Shown here: positions 7,128-15,558 of the stretch, piece after piece | Layout: every line of letters begins with the position of its first letter | Numbering within the stretch: position 1 is the stretch's first letter | From: JACCXJ01 sp052387115 | GTDB lineage: Bacteria > Pseudomonadota > Gammaproteobacteria > JACCXJ01 | NCBI GenBank assembly: GCA_052387115.1 | Contig: JBQTJM010000367.1 | Coordinates: 1 to 22,219, forward strand | Length of the DNA: 22,219 nt | Direction: 5' to 3' | Position numbers and translations under genes: made by a program | The notes under the pieces: generated by a model | Seen by the model: the letters and a program-made list of their open reading frames with translations, nothing else | The model's database searches: none | Told to the model about the DNA's origin: nothing

Positions 7128-8677
7128 CGTCGGCAAACGTGAAATATTACCTGCGTATTGAAGGCGTCAACCTGTCGAACTTCGTTTACGACACCCAGGA
7201 CTTGAGCACTAGTCGTGGCGGCGGACTGCTCTTGCTGCAGGCGGTAAAGCAGGTTGAAGAAAAGTTCAGTAATCTCACGTCCATAAGCACCGGCGCATCG
7301 GTGGGTCTATTCTCGTTTGAAGCCAAGAGTGATGCTGACGCCACGATGCTGCGAGACGAGGTGCTTAAGTGCTTGAAAGGCCATGCTGGTTACGCCACGT
7401 TCGTGGTCGATGTGCTCCCGGCCAATGGCGGCTTTCGCGACGCCGTGGAACGGGTCATTGCCCTGAACCGCTTCCGCCAGATGAGTTCGCCAACGCTAGT
7501 CTATCCGGATCGGGGGTCGTCAGGTCAAGTCTGTGATGTCGATTATGTTCGACCGGCGACCCAGGACGGGAGTTGGCGGGGTGAAGAACCAAATCGCCGG
7601 AAGGAACGGATCAGCGACTCGGTCGAGGCCCGGAGAAAATATGGGCGGAAGCAGAAACAGGAGTTCTACCGTGCGTTACTGCCGGGCGGCACGCCGCGAG
7701 ACGAAATCACGCCAGACGCGGCGACCGTCGGCAGCGAACAAGCGGAAGCGTTGGGTGCACTATATCGATTTCTCGCAAGCGACGGCGAGCACTTTACGCA
7801 TGACCTGGAGGAACTCACGACCAGGGGTACTGACGAACCCCTCGGTCACAAGATGGCCGTGATTTACATTGACGGCAACGGCTTTGGCAAAATTCAGGCG
7901 GAGTGTGGAGACGAGACCACCCTGGAAAGCTGGGATAAGACGATCAAGTCTAGCCGCGCCCGCCTGGTGGCTGCCCTGCTCGCGGAGGCCTATGCGACCA
8001 CTTGGCCGGATGGCTCGAAGCCATGGTTGACGGATAAGGGCAAGCTCCGCTTCGAAACCCTTCTCTGGGGGGGCGATGAACTGATCTGGGTCGTGCCTGC
8101 GTGGACCGGCTGGTGGACCCTCGCTAAGTTCTATGAGCTGAGCGAGACGTGGAGCTGGCCACCGAACGGCCAGCCGCTCAAACACGCCGCTAGTATCATC
8201 TTCTGCAACTACAAGGCACCGATCCATCGAATGACGGATATGGCGAAATCGCTTGCCGAGATCTGCAAGAAGGGTGACTGGCGCAAGGAAAACCGTGCCG
8301 CATATCTGGTTCTAGAGTCGTTCGACATCGTGGGCGGTTATCGTGATTATGTGCGGGAACGCTACCGCGAACGCATCGAGGTCGATGCGTTGACCCTGCA
8401 TGGTGATGACCTCTCCGACTGGATCGGTTTATTCACGCAAGTTAAACGGATACTTCCAACCCGCCGCGCTTTCGGTGTGTTGCACTCCGCTCTGGGCGGG
8501 CCGGGGAACCTGAAGCGTCTGCATCGTGAGGCACGGCAAATCATTGAAAGAGGCGGTCTGTCAACTGAGTTCGATCGCCTGCTGGGAACTGTGCCGGAGA
8601 AACCAAATCCGGCCGCCTGGGCTCATTTGGTGGAACTGTGGGACTACATCGCCCCGGAGGTGGAGGTGGAGGAATGA
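7124..8677 (+). CDS. cas10: Short HD-less Cas10 with altered palm motifs (DGN, GGDE)
   Basis: A 517-residue protein from GTG 7124, overlapping the corA stop by 4 bases. No N-terminal HD nuclease domain is present; the sequence opens with a first palm-like domain (YYLRIEGVNLSNFVYDTQDL, SRGGGLLLLQA). The second palm has MAVIYIDGNGFGKIQ (residues 244-258) and LLWGGDELIWVVP with GGDE at 316-319. In most Cas10 proteins the two metal-binding motifs read DGD and GGDD. The order and spacing still match a nucleotide-polymerising Cas10. It would be the large subunit that makes the second messenger once target RNA is bound; the CorA/NrN context predicts SAM-AMP. Without an HD domain it should not cut single-stranded DNA. 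The gene ends in an ATGA overlap with the next RAMP gene. Confidence 0.85.
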   Translation: MTSANVKYYLRIEGVNLSNFVYDTQDLSTSRGGGLLLLQAVKQVEEKFSNLTSISTGASVGLFSFEAKSDADATMLRDEVLKCLKGHAGYATFVVDVLPANGGFRDAVERVIALNRFRQMSSPTLVYPDRGSSGQVCDVDYVRPATQDGSWRGEEPNRRKERISDSVEARRKYGRKQKQEFYRALLPGGTPRDEITPDAATVGSEQAEALGALYRFLASDGEHFTHDLEELTTRGTDEPLGHKMAVIYIDGNGFGKIQAECGDETTLESWDKTIKSSRARLVAALLAEAYATTWPDGSKPWLTDKGKLRFETLLWGGDELIWVVPAWTGWWTLAKFYELSETWSWPPNGQPLKHAASIIFCNYKAPIHRMTDMAKSLAEICKKGDWRKENRAAYLVLESFDIVGGYRDYVRERYRERIEVDALTLHGDDLSDWIGLFTQVKRILPTRRAFGVLHSALGGPGNLKRLHREARQIIERGGLSTEFDRLLGTVPEKPNPAAWAHLVELWDYIAPEVEVEE

Positions 8678-10530
8678 AACCCTTCCGTTTCAAGTTGGCG
8701 CTCACGCTCAAGACGCCGTTCCTCGTTCAGGCATCCATGGGTGGCGGATTCGGCCTGGATGCTCTGTTGGCCCGGGACGAAGAGCACAATCCCTATCTGC
8801 CCGCGGATTCCGTGGTGGGCAAGCTGCGCGAGGCGTGGTGCGATCTCAGCCGCGTGTCGGGATTTACGTTTCTGCCGCGGGTAGATGACTGGCTGGGCGC
8901 AAAAAGTAGTACACCAGACGACGCTCCCCAGCGCAGGCGTATCAAATTCGAAAGCCTCAAGCTTGTCAGACGGGCGACTCGTGGCAGCTCGGCACCGGAA
9001 GTGACGGAGGATAGCGAGGGGGCCGGCGCGGCTGCTCCGGTGGGCGCGCCAAGGTCGTTTGCCCGGGGCTTCTTCACACTGCCACGTATCCAGATTGACG
9101 AGGAGCGGCATTCCGCAAAGAAAGGCGCGCTGATGCTCGCCGAGCAGCCCTGTCGTCCGGGGCGGGAGATGACATTCGCGGGCGAGTGCTACGGCTATGT
9201 GGACGACCCCGACAACTTTCGCCGCCACCTGATCGCGGGACTGCGCTGGATCCCACAGATCGGCGCGGAGCGCACGGTGGGCTTCGGCCGTGTCCTGCGG
9301 GTGGACGTCGAAGACCTGGGTCCTGGCCCGCAGGGCGAATTCACCTCTACAGTACCGGCAAGCTGTACGCGGCTCGGCCTCCGGCTGAGGTTGACGGAGC
9401 CGTTCTGCCTTGCCAAGCGGCGCGTCGCGGAGAACATCTTCGAGTCTGACGTGGTCATTTCCGGGGGTGCCCTCAAGGGCGCGGTAGCCACATTGCTGGG
9501 GTGCCATCCGGGGCAATACCCGGAATTGGAAAGGCACTTGGACAAACTTACCTTTCGCCACGCGTTTCCCTCGGATGCTCCACAAGCCCGAGCGGTGGTA
9601 ACGCCCCTGTCGCTTGTAAAAGTCAAGGATAAGGTGATTGGCAAACAACTGGTCTTCGACGTGGCACGTTGTGAAAAGCCGGTCTTGATCAACGGGCGAG
9701 CGCCTGCGTTCCGCATTGACTGGAAAGATGATGGAGGCCTTGAACACTACGGCCGAGCGGAAGTCGGACGCCGCCTGCAAGTTCGGACAGAGATTGATTC
9801 TTCCACTCTACGAGCTGCCGAGAACAAGTTGTTTGTCTATGAGTCTATCAAGCCCGGAGAGACGATATGGCTGTCGGAAGTGCTCTTGCCAGGGAACGAT
9901 GGCGCGCCAACAGCGGCACTGCAGGAGCTAGAACGGCTCTTGTGCCAGGCCGCCGCGCCGCAAGGCCTTAAATTCTTGGGCAAGACTGACGCCCGAGCCG
10001 AAGTCGAATTCGACACGACTGTCAAATTCGCACAGCTAAGCGATCCTAAGCCTGTGGCAGGGGGGTGGATTGTCACCCTGCAAACGCCCGCGCTGCTCTG
10101 CTCCCCGGAAGGCATGGCCAACCCGAAAGAGGGATATGAAACGGTTTGGAAGGAATTGTCGGGAGAGCAACTGGAGCTATCGCACTTCTTTGCCAGCCAG
10201 TCGCTTGCGGGTGGGGGTTACCTCTACCGGCGTTTCATGGACACTTCCAAGCCCTACCGGCCATTTCTGCTTACGGATCCCGGAAGCGTCTTTGTATTAA
10301 AGCTGGCGCAGGGCGACCAAAACATAGCCATAAAAACGGTCGAGGGGTGGCTGCGCAACGGCCTACCCTTACCTGGGTGGGCCCGGAACCGTTATGCGCG
10401 CTCCGGCGAACCGCTCTGGCAGACTTGTCCCTTCTTGCCGGAGAACGGATTTGGAGAGGTCGCCGTTAACCTGCCTGACCACGACAAGTTATCGCGTGGG
10501 GCCAAGTTCACGGAACTGGATGTGCTCTAA
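8674..10530 (+). CDS. Multi-domain RAMP protein, Csx10-like C-terminus
   Basis: A 618-residue protein; ATG 8674 is preceded by a GGAGG and overlaps the cas10 stop (ATGA). Domain 1 (~1-225) is Cas7-like, with FKLALTLKTPFLVQAS, PYLPADSVVGKLREAW and a Gly-rich loop GAERTVGFGRV (~198-208). Domain 2 starts at ~231 (LGLRLRLTEPFCLAKRR) with GGALKGAVA at ~263. Domain 3 (~461-618) has WIVTLQTPALLCSPEG, YRPFLLTDPGSVFVLKL, VEGWLRNGLPLP and a final NGFGEVAV. This pattern recalls Csx10, the Cas5-type subunit of III-D systems, which caps the crRNA 5' handle. It is therefore probably a Cas7-Cas5 composite. The family call rests on motif order; a profile search is needed to settle which domain is Cas5. No separate cas5 gene exists in the operon. 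Confidence 0.7.
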   Translation: MKPFRFKLALTLKTPFLVQASMGGGFGLDALLARDEEHNPYLPADSVVGKLREAWCDLSRVSGFTFLPRVDDWLGAKSSTPDDAPQRRRIKFESLKLVRRATRGSSAPEVTEDSEGAGAAAPVGAPRSFARGFFTLPRIQIDEERHSAKKGALMLAEQPCRPGREMTFAGECYGYVDDPDNFRRHLIAGLRWIPQIGAERTVGFGRVLRVDVEDLGPGPQGEFTSTVPASCTRLGLRLRLTEPFCLAKRRVAENIFESDVVISGGALKGAVATLLGCHPGQYPELERHLDKLTFRHAFPSDAPQARAVVTPLSLVKVKDKVIGKQLVFDVARCEKPVLINGRAPAFRIDWKDDGGLEHYGRAEVGRRLQVRTEIDSSTLRAAENKLFVYESIKPGETIWLSEVLLPGNDGAPTAALQELERLLCQAAAPQGLKFLGKTDARAEVEFDTTVKFAQLSDPKPVAGGWIVTLQTPALLCSPEGMANPKEGYETVWKELSGEQLELSHFFASQSLAGGGYLYRRFMDTSKPYRPFLLTDPGSVFVLKLAQGDQNIAIKTVEGWLRNGLPLPGWARNRYARSGEPLWQTCPFLPENGFGEVAVNLPDHDKLSRGAKFTELDVL

Positions 10531-12059
10531 TGACCATGCGGTATCTGATTGAAGGTACCTTGATCGCTATGACGCCCCTACATGTCGGCAGCGGGGACGA
10601 AACCACTCGCGAAAAGCTTACGCGAGAGGATATCGGCGAGTGCGTACGCGTTGATGCCGTCGCGGTGGATGACGGTGGCTGCCCGTGTTTGCCGGGGCCG
10701 ACTCTGAAGGGTGCTCTGCGTGCATACCTGGTGGCGAACGGGAAGGGGACCGCCGCCGACAGCCTGTTTGGCACTGCCGACAAAGCCGGGAAGGCGGAAA
10801 TACAATTCGCGTACTGCACGACTCCGCAACCCGCCGATCCCACTTTTCCGCCGTACTGGCAACACGAACGCGGCGCGGGGGTAGAAACCTCGGTTTCCCT
10901 CGACCGCCACACTCGCACGGCGATCGAGGACCGGTTGTTCCACCGCGAGGTGGTGCCGCCGGGGACGGTCTTTCGGTTCGAGGCGACGGCAGACGGCCTC
11001 AATGAGGGAGAAATTGCGGACCTGCTGGAGGCCCTCGAGGGCTTGAACCATTTAGCGCTGGGGGCGGACAAGGCGAGTGGCAAGGGTCGATTCAAGTGGC
11101 AGCGAGGCAGCGTGAAGCGGTTCGGAAAAGATGAGTTCGATCGTTGGTGGCAGGCGTTGGCCACCGACGAAAGAGCTGACTGGTGGGCTTACGCCGAGAC
11201 CTATTCGGTTCCTAACGCCACTCCGGTGGCGCCAAAGCATCCGGCATTGAAGATCGTGATCCAATTCGACCACCGCTTTCTGGTAAACGACCCGGACCAG
11301 GAACCGCCTAGAGGATCGCCCGAGCCGGACATGAACCCCTTGCGCGACTGGAACGGGAGGGCCTTCTTGCCGGCCAAATCGTTTCGCGGCGCGCTTCGCA
11401 CCCAGGCCGAGCGCATCCTCCGTACTATGGGGAAGCAAGCGTGCGCCGTCGGTAGCAAGCGACCGCAGGAAGGGCAATGCCGGACCCTCCACACCCACGA
11501 AGAGGTTGGCCGTCTGTGCTACGCGTGCCAGGTATTCGGAACCCCCGGCTGGAGGTCGCGGCTCTGGGTTAGCGACTTCACGGCAACCCAAGCTTTCGAC
11601 GAGGCGTCTCAACAGTTCGTCGCGGTGGATCGCTTCACCGGCGGCGCGCGGGAAGGTGCACTTTACGAAATTAGAGCCGCTGACAAGCCCGCGCTGAGCG
11701 GCGAGCTGCGGGTGGACGCCCGCCGCATGCCATTCTGGGGCTATGGACTGCTGGCGCTGGCTATCCGCGATCTGGTTGAGGGAGACATCCGTTTCGGCTA
11801 TGGGCGGGCACGCGGTTACGGAGCCGCCCGCGGCCGGCTTGTAGGCGGGCTTTCAGATTGGCGCAGGGTCTACGCCGCGCTGCTTCCAGCAATCCGGGCT
11901 GGCGGTGACAGGGCAGACCTACCCCAGCAGGAATCCCCCGACCAAGCCAGCGAAGACGATCTCAAGAGCGCCATCCGGACCGCCGTCCAGGCACTGCGCG
12001 ATCTGCCACCGTGCCCTGGCAGCTACCAGGCATCGGAGGGTACCGTCCATGACGAATAG
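10530..12059 (+). CDS. Fused double Cas7 (Csm3-like) backbone protein
   Basis: A 509-residue protein whose ATG overlaps the previous TAA by one base (TAATG). Two Csm3/Cas7 modules follow each other. Module 1 (~1-215) has IAMTPLHVGSGDE, LPGPTLKGALRAYL (~52), SLDRHTRTAIEDRLF (~122) and the loop ALGADKASGKGRFKW (~173). Module 2 (~236-435) has PALKIVIQFDHRFLVND, FLPAKSFRGALRTQAERIL (~278), LCYACQVFG (~328), VDRFTGGAREGALYE (~364) and FGYGRARGYGAARGRL (~423). Each module would cover a stretch of crRNA. Acidic residues before each -P-x-x-x-x-(K/R)G motif are candidates for target-RNA cleavage, as with Csm3 Asp33. Fused Cas7 units are known from III-D and III-E systems. The C-terminal ~70 residues are a polar tail. 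Confidence 0.8.
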   Translation: MTMRYLIEGTLIAMTPLHVGSGDETTREKLTREDIGECVRVDAVAVDDGGCPCLPGPTLKGALRAYLVANGKGTAADSLFGTADKAGKAEIQFAYCTTPQPADPTFPPYWQHERGAGVETSVSLDRHTRTAIEDRLFHREVVPPGTVFRFEATADGLNEGEIADLLEALEGLNHLALGADKASGKGRFKWQRGSVKRFGKDEFDRWWQALATDERADWWAYAETYSVPNATPVAPKHPALKIVIQFDHRFLVNDPDQEPPRGSPEPDMNPLRDWNGRAFLPAKSFRGALRTQAERILRTMGKQACAVGSKRPQEGQCRTLHTHEEVGRLCYACQVFGTPGWRSRLWVSDFTATQAFDEASQQFVAVDRFTGGAREGALYEIRAADKPALSGELRVDARRMPFWGYGLLALAIRDLVEGDIRFGYGRARGYGAARGRLVGGLSDWRRVYAALLPAIRAGGDRADLPQQESPDQASEDDLKSAIRTAVQALRDLPPCPGSYQASEGTVHDE

Positions 12060-12107
12060 GACCAAAGGCGCTATGTCCCTCCATGGGATACCAAAAGGTC
12101 CCTAAGC

Positions 12108-12113
12108 AGGAGG
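12108..12113 (+). promoter_or_regulatory. Strong ribosome binding site for the TIGR03986-like gene
   Basis: AGGAGG lies 7 bases before ATG 12121. This is the only gene of the effector block that is not translationally coupled by overlap: there is a 61-base gap after the double-Cas7 gene. A stand-alone strong site therefore fits. Confidence 0.65.
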
Positions 12114-12120
12114 AACGACC

Positions 12121-14460
12121 ATGCCGTTTTTTAATCCGTACCAGTTTGTGCCCGTATCGGCCCCAAATACCACCGATTGGAGTGGGATCGCGGTGTTTGA
12201 TGGGCAGGATATCGGCCATCACAGCCACGCCAGCTACGCAACCACGAATGGCCCGAATAGCGACCCCGTATATAGCGGTCGGCTTATTTGCCGCTTGGAG
12301 ACGGTCACGCAGGCCTTTGTAGGTGGCCCGAACCGTACTGAAGGGGATAAGGAGAACGACCGACCGGCAACGGTGGAGCCTTACAAGATCGACAACGAGG
12401 CGGCGATCCCGGCGAGCACACTCAGGGGTATGATCTCTTCGGTCGCCGAGTCCGCCAGCAATTCAGCGCTGCGGGTGCTGGAGAACCGGTTTCTAACCTA
12501 CCGTCGCAAAATGAGCGAGGCCATGTCAGCGATCGGCATGGTGATCTTGGCCCACGGCAAGTACTGGTTGTATCCGCTCACCTTGCCTACAGGAAGGATT
12601 ACGGCGGGCACATGCGAGATAGATAAGAAATGGTCCGGCGTGTTCTGTACGCCTCGGCTCAAGGTGTATCTATCGTGGGAACCTAGCGCCGCGTGGAGCA
12701 AACTCCAGCCCACATTCGTCTGGGCGTCGCGGCGTACGCACCAACAGTACTACGCGCTACCATTGGAGGATCGCCGTTTCGACAACCAAAGAAACTGTCC
12801 CCCGGGCACCCGCTTTAGTTGCGATGACTTCGTTAGAAGACCTTCGAAGTCCGCCAGCCTTTTCATTGGGCAACGGCCCCTTCAGGAGATCATACCCGTT
12901 GTGGTATCTAAGCTCTCTCAGGAGCAGAGAAAAATGGGCGGCGCCTACAGACAGGGCGTGCTGCGCGTTTTTGCTCACAAACTACGAACCGACATACCAC
13001 AGAATCGCACGCATGAGTTGTTCATCCCTTTCTCGAAGAGGGACTTGTCCCGCATCGAAGAGTTCATTGGTTGCGATCCGCATGAGGTCACTGCCTTCAC
13101 GATACCAGATTACTCCGCCCCCACGTTGCAATGGTTTCTGGAAATACCTCACGACGTGGTCGCCAGATACCATGCTCTCGCCGACGAGCGCAGCGAGAAA
13201 GGCCAGGAAAAACTGAGTCCGGAGGAGCAATTGCCCTATCAACCTGTGGGGACACCGAGAAACGAAGGAGATTGCGACAACCGAGACATCCCTCATAGCC
13301 TTCGCCTGAAGTCCGGCGATCTGATCTATTTCGACGTGGCCAACACCGATGTGTCCCCATCGGTTGCGGAGGTGTCGTTTTCCTCAATCTGGCGAGGCGC
13401 TGTTAAGGAACGCGCCCATGCATTTTTTTGCAACATAAGCCGGGAGCTCCTTCCATTCAACGCTTTGAGGCGGTACATCTCTCCCGCTGAATGGCTGTTC
13501 GGCTTCGTGGAAGTGAATGAAGGCAAAGACCTGATGAATCGCTCGGCACGCGCCTTTGCAGGCAAAGTGAATCTGTCCCCTGCACGGTTGCTATCTGCGC
13601 CGCAAGGTGGTCCATTCGAGGACGAGGTGACGCTTAAGGTATTAAGCAGTCCCAAACCGCCCTGTCCGGCCATGTACTTCGCCGCGCAAGCTAGCACAGC
13701 GAAATCGGAGCTCACGGCAGAGACCCACAATCCCAATGGCCGCAAGTTCTACTTACACGCTTGGCAGCAGAATGGCGAGGTGGTGAAGCTGAACAGCAAG
13801 GGATCGCGGGACGCGAACGTGCGGGAGCCGTGGCGAAGCCATGATAGCCCTACCGGTCCCAAGCGTCATCTCAAAGTAAGGGTCAAGCCGGTCAAGAAAG
13901 GGTGCGTATTTTATTTCCATGTCGACTTCGACAACCTGAGCGCCACCGAGCTTGATCTACTGTGTTTCGCCCTCCAGCCCAACAGCCTGTTTCATCATAA
14001 GCTTGGCATGGGCAAACCCATTGGCCTGGGCACGGTGCGGGTCAACATTGAGGGTCTATTTCTGGTAAACCGCCTGGTACGCTACGGTTCCGACGACGTT
14101 TTTGACAGGAGCCGGTACCATCAAGTTTGGTGGGGTGGCCACCATAGTGCCGAGTGGCGGAGTCGATACCGTTTGGAAATGGTGGCGGCAACGGGACAAC
14201 CAACGATTGCGCAGCAAGAGCAACCCGAACAGCGCGCGGCACGCTATTTGGAGCAACATACGGGCTCTACTACACATGTGTTGCTGGCCCTGGGCAATCC
14301 CCAGAATATCCGGGACCCGGTCCACTATCCACAGCTGGCGAACCTGGACGTGGAGGTGGAGACCTTCAAGTGGTTCGTGTACAACGACCGCCCTCAGACT
14401 CGTCCCAAGCAGCGTCTACACTGGAACGGCACGGGCGATCCGCCCCCATTGGAGCGATGA
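12121..14460 (+). CDS. TIGR03986-like CRISPR-associated RAMP protein
   Basis: A 779-residue protein starting MPFFNPYQFVPV, the characteristic opening of the TIGR03986 family of type III RAMP proteins. Cas7-type features repeat along it. AAIPASTLRGMISSVAE (~93) is the Gly-rich ramp motif. SSIWRGAVKERAH through AEWLFGFVEV and ARAFAGKVNLSPARLL (~420-495) look like the family's Csm3-like middle, and LGMGKPIGLGTVRVNIEG (~627-644) is a basic Gly-rich loop. It probably contributes several backbone units and may take the place of Csm5-like end caps. Its size and position after the double Cas7 make it part of the effector complex, not an accessory. The last ~120 residues have no recognisable motif. 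The stop overlaps the next start (ATGA). Confidence 0.75.
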   Translation: MPFFNPYQFVPVSAPNTTDWSGIAVFDGQDIGHHSHASYATTNGPNSDPVYSGRLICRLETVTQAFVGGPNRTEGDKENDRPATVEPYKIDNEAAIPASTLRGMISSVAESASNSALRVLENRFLTYRRKMSEAMSAIGMVILAHGKYWLYPLTLPTGRITAGTCEIDKKWSGVFCTPRLKVYLSWEPSAAWSKLQPTFVWASRRTHQQYYALPLEDRRFDNQRNCPPGTRFSCDDFVRRPSKSASLFIGQRPLQEIIPVVVSKLSQEQRKMGGAYRQGVLRVFAHKLRTDIPQNRTHELFIPFSKRDLSRIEEFIGCDPHEVTAFTIPDYSAPTLQWFLEIPHDVVARYHALADERSEKGQEKLSPEEQLPYQPVGTPRNEGDCDNRDIPHSLRLKSGDLIYFDVANTDVSPSVAEVSFSSIWRGAVKERAHAFFCNISRELLPFNALRRYISPAEWLFGFVEVNEGKDLMNRSARAFAGKVNLSPARLLSAPQGGPFEDEVTLKVLSSPKPPCPAMYFAAQASTAKSELTAETHNPNGRKFYLHAWQQNGEVVKLNSKGSRDANVREPWRSHDSPTGPKRHLKVRVKPVKKGCVFYFHVDFDNLSATELDLLCFALQPNSLFHHKLGMGKPIGLGTVRVNIEGLFLVNRLVRYGSDDVFDRSRYHQVWWGGHHSAEWRSRYRLEMVAATGQPTIAQQEQPEQRAARYLEQHTGSTTHVLLALGNPQNIRDPVHYPQLANLDVEVETFKWFVYNDRPQTRPKQRLHWNGTGDPPPLER

Positions 14461-15293
14461 ACGGGATGCCACCGGACAGGCTCGTTTTTTTCCTCGGCGG
14501 CCGGGACTTGGAAATGGTAACCATCCGCACGTTGCTGCAAGCTCATGCACCGACCATGTTCCACGACAAGGGCCTAACCTGGGGCGCACGCGCTTCGGCC
14601 TACCAAGGAGAGATCGAAAGCGCGCTGTCCGTAGGACAAACGCCCGTGCTCATCGAGCTCGAGAACGACCTTGGTCTTGACCCAGCTACTGTTACAGTAG
14701 TCGTCGATCATCACGGCGAGCGCGCCGGTGCAGAAGAGCCTACATCTTTGCACCAGGTCTTTCGGCTGTTGAGATTGCCGGCCGCGGCTTGGACGCACTG
14801 GCATGAGCTCGTCGCCGCCAACGATCGGGGCCACATCCCGGCTTTGCTGGAAGCCGGGGCGACACAGGAGGAAATCGTGCGGGTTCGTGCAGCGGACCGA
14901 GCCGCCCAAGGGATTACACCCGAGGAGGAGGCACAAGGAGAACGCGCAGCAGCCTGCGCTGAGACTCTCTTAGAGGGAAAGCTCACCATAACGCGGCTTC
15001 CCCACAGCCGTACCGCAACGGTAGCGGATCGCCTGCATCATGCCCTCGGCGGGGCGGGTTACAAGAACTTGCTTGTGCTGTGCCCGCACGAGGTCGACTT
15101 CTTCGGAACCGGGTCATTGGTGCTAGCGCTCGATCGGAAATATCCCGGGGGCTGGTACGGAGGGGCATTGCCCGAACGGGGCTATTGGGGGCATGGGGAA
15201 CCCTTCCCCCCGGAGGCACAGATCGTGCGCTTTCTGCGGCAACAGCTCTTGGAGCGGCAGAGTAAACTTGTAGCACACACTATGTGCTTATAG
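14457..15293 (+). CDS. nrN: DHH-family phosphodiesterase, NrN-like (SAM-AMP degrading)
   Basis: A 278-residue protein starting at ATG 14457 (MNGMPPDRLVFFLGGRDLEM), coupled by ATGA overlap to the RAMP gene. It has the DHH phosphoesterase signature VVVDHHGE at residues 81-88 and a later metal-type motif AANDRGHIPAL with N122-D123. The C-terminal part carries LLVLCPHEVDFFGTGSLVLAL and GGWYGGALPERGYWG, a DHHA1-like substrate domain. In CorA-type CRISPR systems the partner NrN is a DHH/DHHA1 enzyme that hydrolyses SAM-AMP and turns the signal off. Finding one in the same operon as CorA and an HD-less Cas10 makes that the best reading. A NanoRNase-type house function is less likely because of the context. 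No membrane segment; cytoplasmic. Confidence 0.8.
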   Translation: MNGMPPDRLVFFLGGRDLEMVTIRTLLQAHAPTMFHDKGLTWGARASAYQGEIESALSVGQTPVLIELENDLGLDPATVTVVVDHHGERAGAEEPTSLHQVFRLLRLPAAAWTHWHELVAANDRGHIPALLEAGATQEEIVRVRAADRAAQGITPEEEAQGERAAACAETLLEGKLTITRLPHSRTATVADRLHHALGGAGYKNLLVLCPHEVDFFGTGSLVLALDRKYPGGWYGGALPERGYWGHGEPFPPEAQIVRFLRQQLLERQSKLVAHTMCL

Positions 15294-15312
15294 TCCGCAG
15301 GGAGTTATCTCA

Positions 15313-15558
15313 ATGAAGACCCGCACGCTACCCGAAAGCTTGCGACCGTACTTCTGGGACACCGACTTCGACAAGCTGGACGTGATCGCGCACCGCCGGT
15401 TCATTGCAGAACGACTGTTGGAGAAGACGACCCCAGACACCTTTCGCTTCCTGCTCGAGAGCTTCGGCCGGCCCGAGTTGCGCAGGATCGTTGAGGAGAG
15501 CCGGCGGCTCGATGCCCGGGACCGCGCCTTCTGGAAGCTCTACCTTGCTGAGGCTTGA
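15313..15558 (+). CDS. Antitoxin-like protein of an AbiEii-type pair (DUF6922-like)
   Basis: An 81-residue protein (MKTRTLPESLRPYFWDTD) with an AGGGAGT site before ATG 15313. The opening 'LRPYFWDTDFDKLD' and the pattern 'RFIAERLLEKTTPDTFRFLLESF' are typical of small proteins that precede AbiEii-like nucleotidyltransferase toxins. It would be the antidote or regulator of the pair. The toxin start overlaps or closely follows it. It is the first gene of a toxin-antitoxin block inserted behind the cas operon. Confidence 0.7.
   Translation: MKTRTLPESLRPYFWDTDFDKLDVIAHRRFIAERLLEKTTPDTFRFLLESFGRPELRRIVEESRRLDARDRAFWKLYLAEA

Noticed and set aside
8644..9780. Minus-strand ORF of 378 codons opposite the Csx10-like gene
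   Set aside because: Composition is Arg/Ala/Pro/His-rich without motifs, and it lies wholly inside a well supported + strand RAMP gene.
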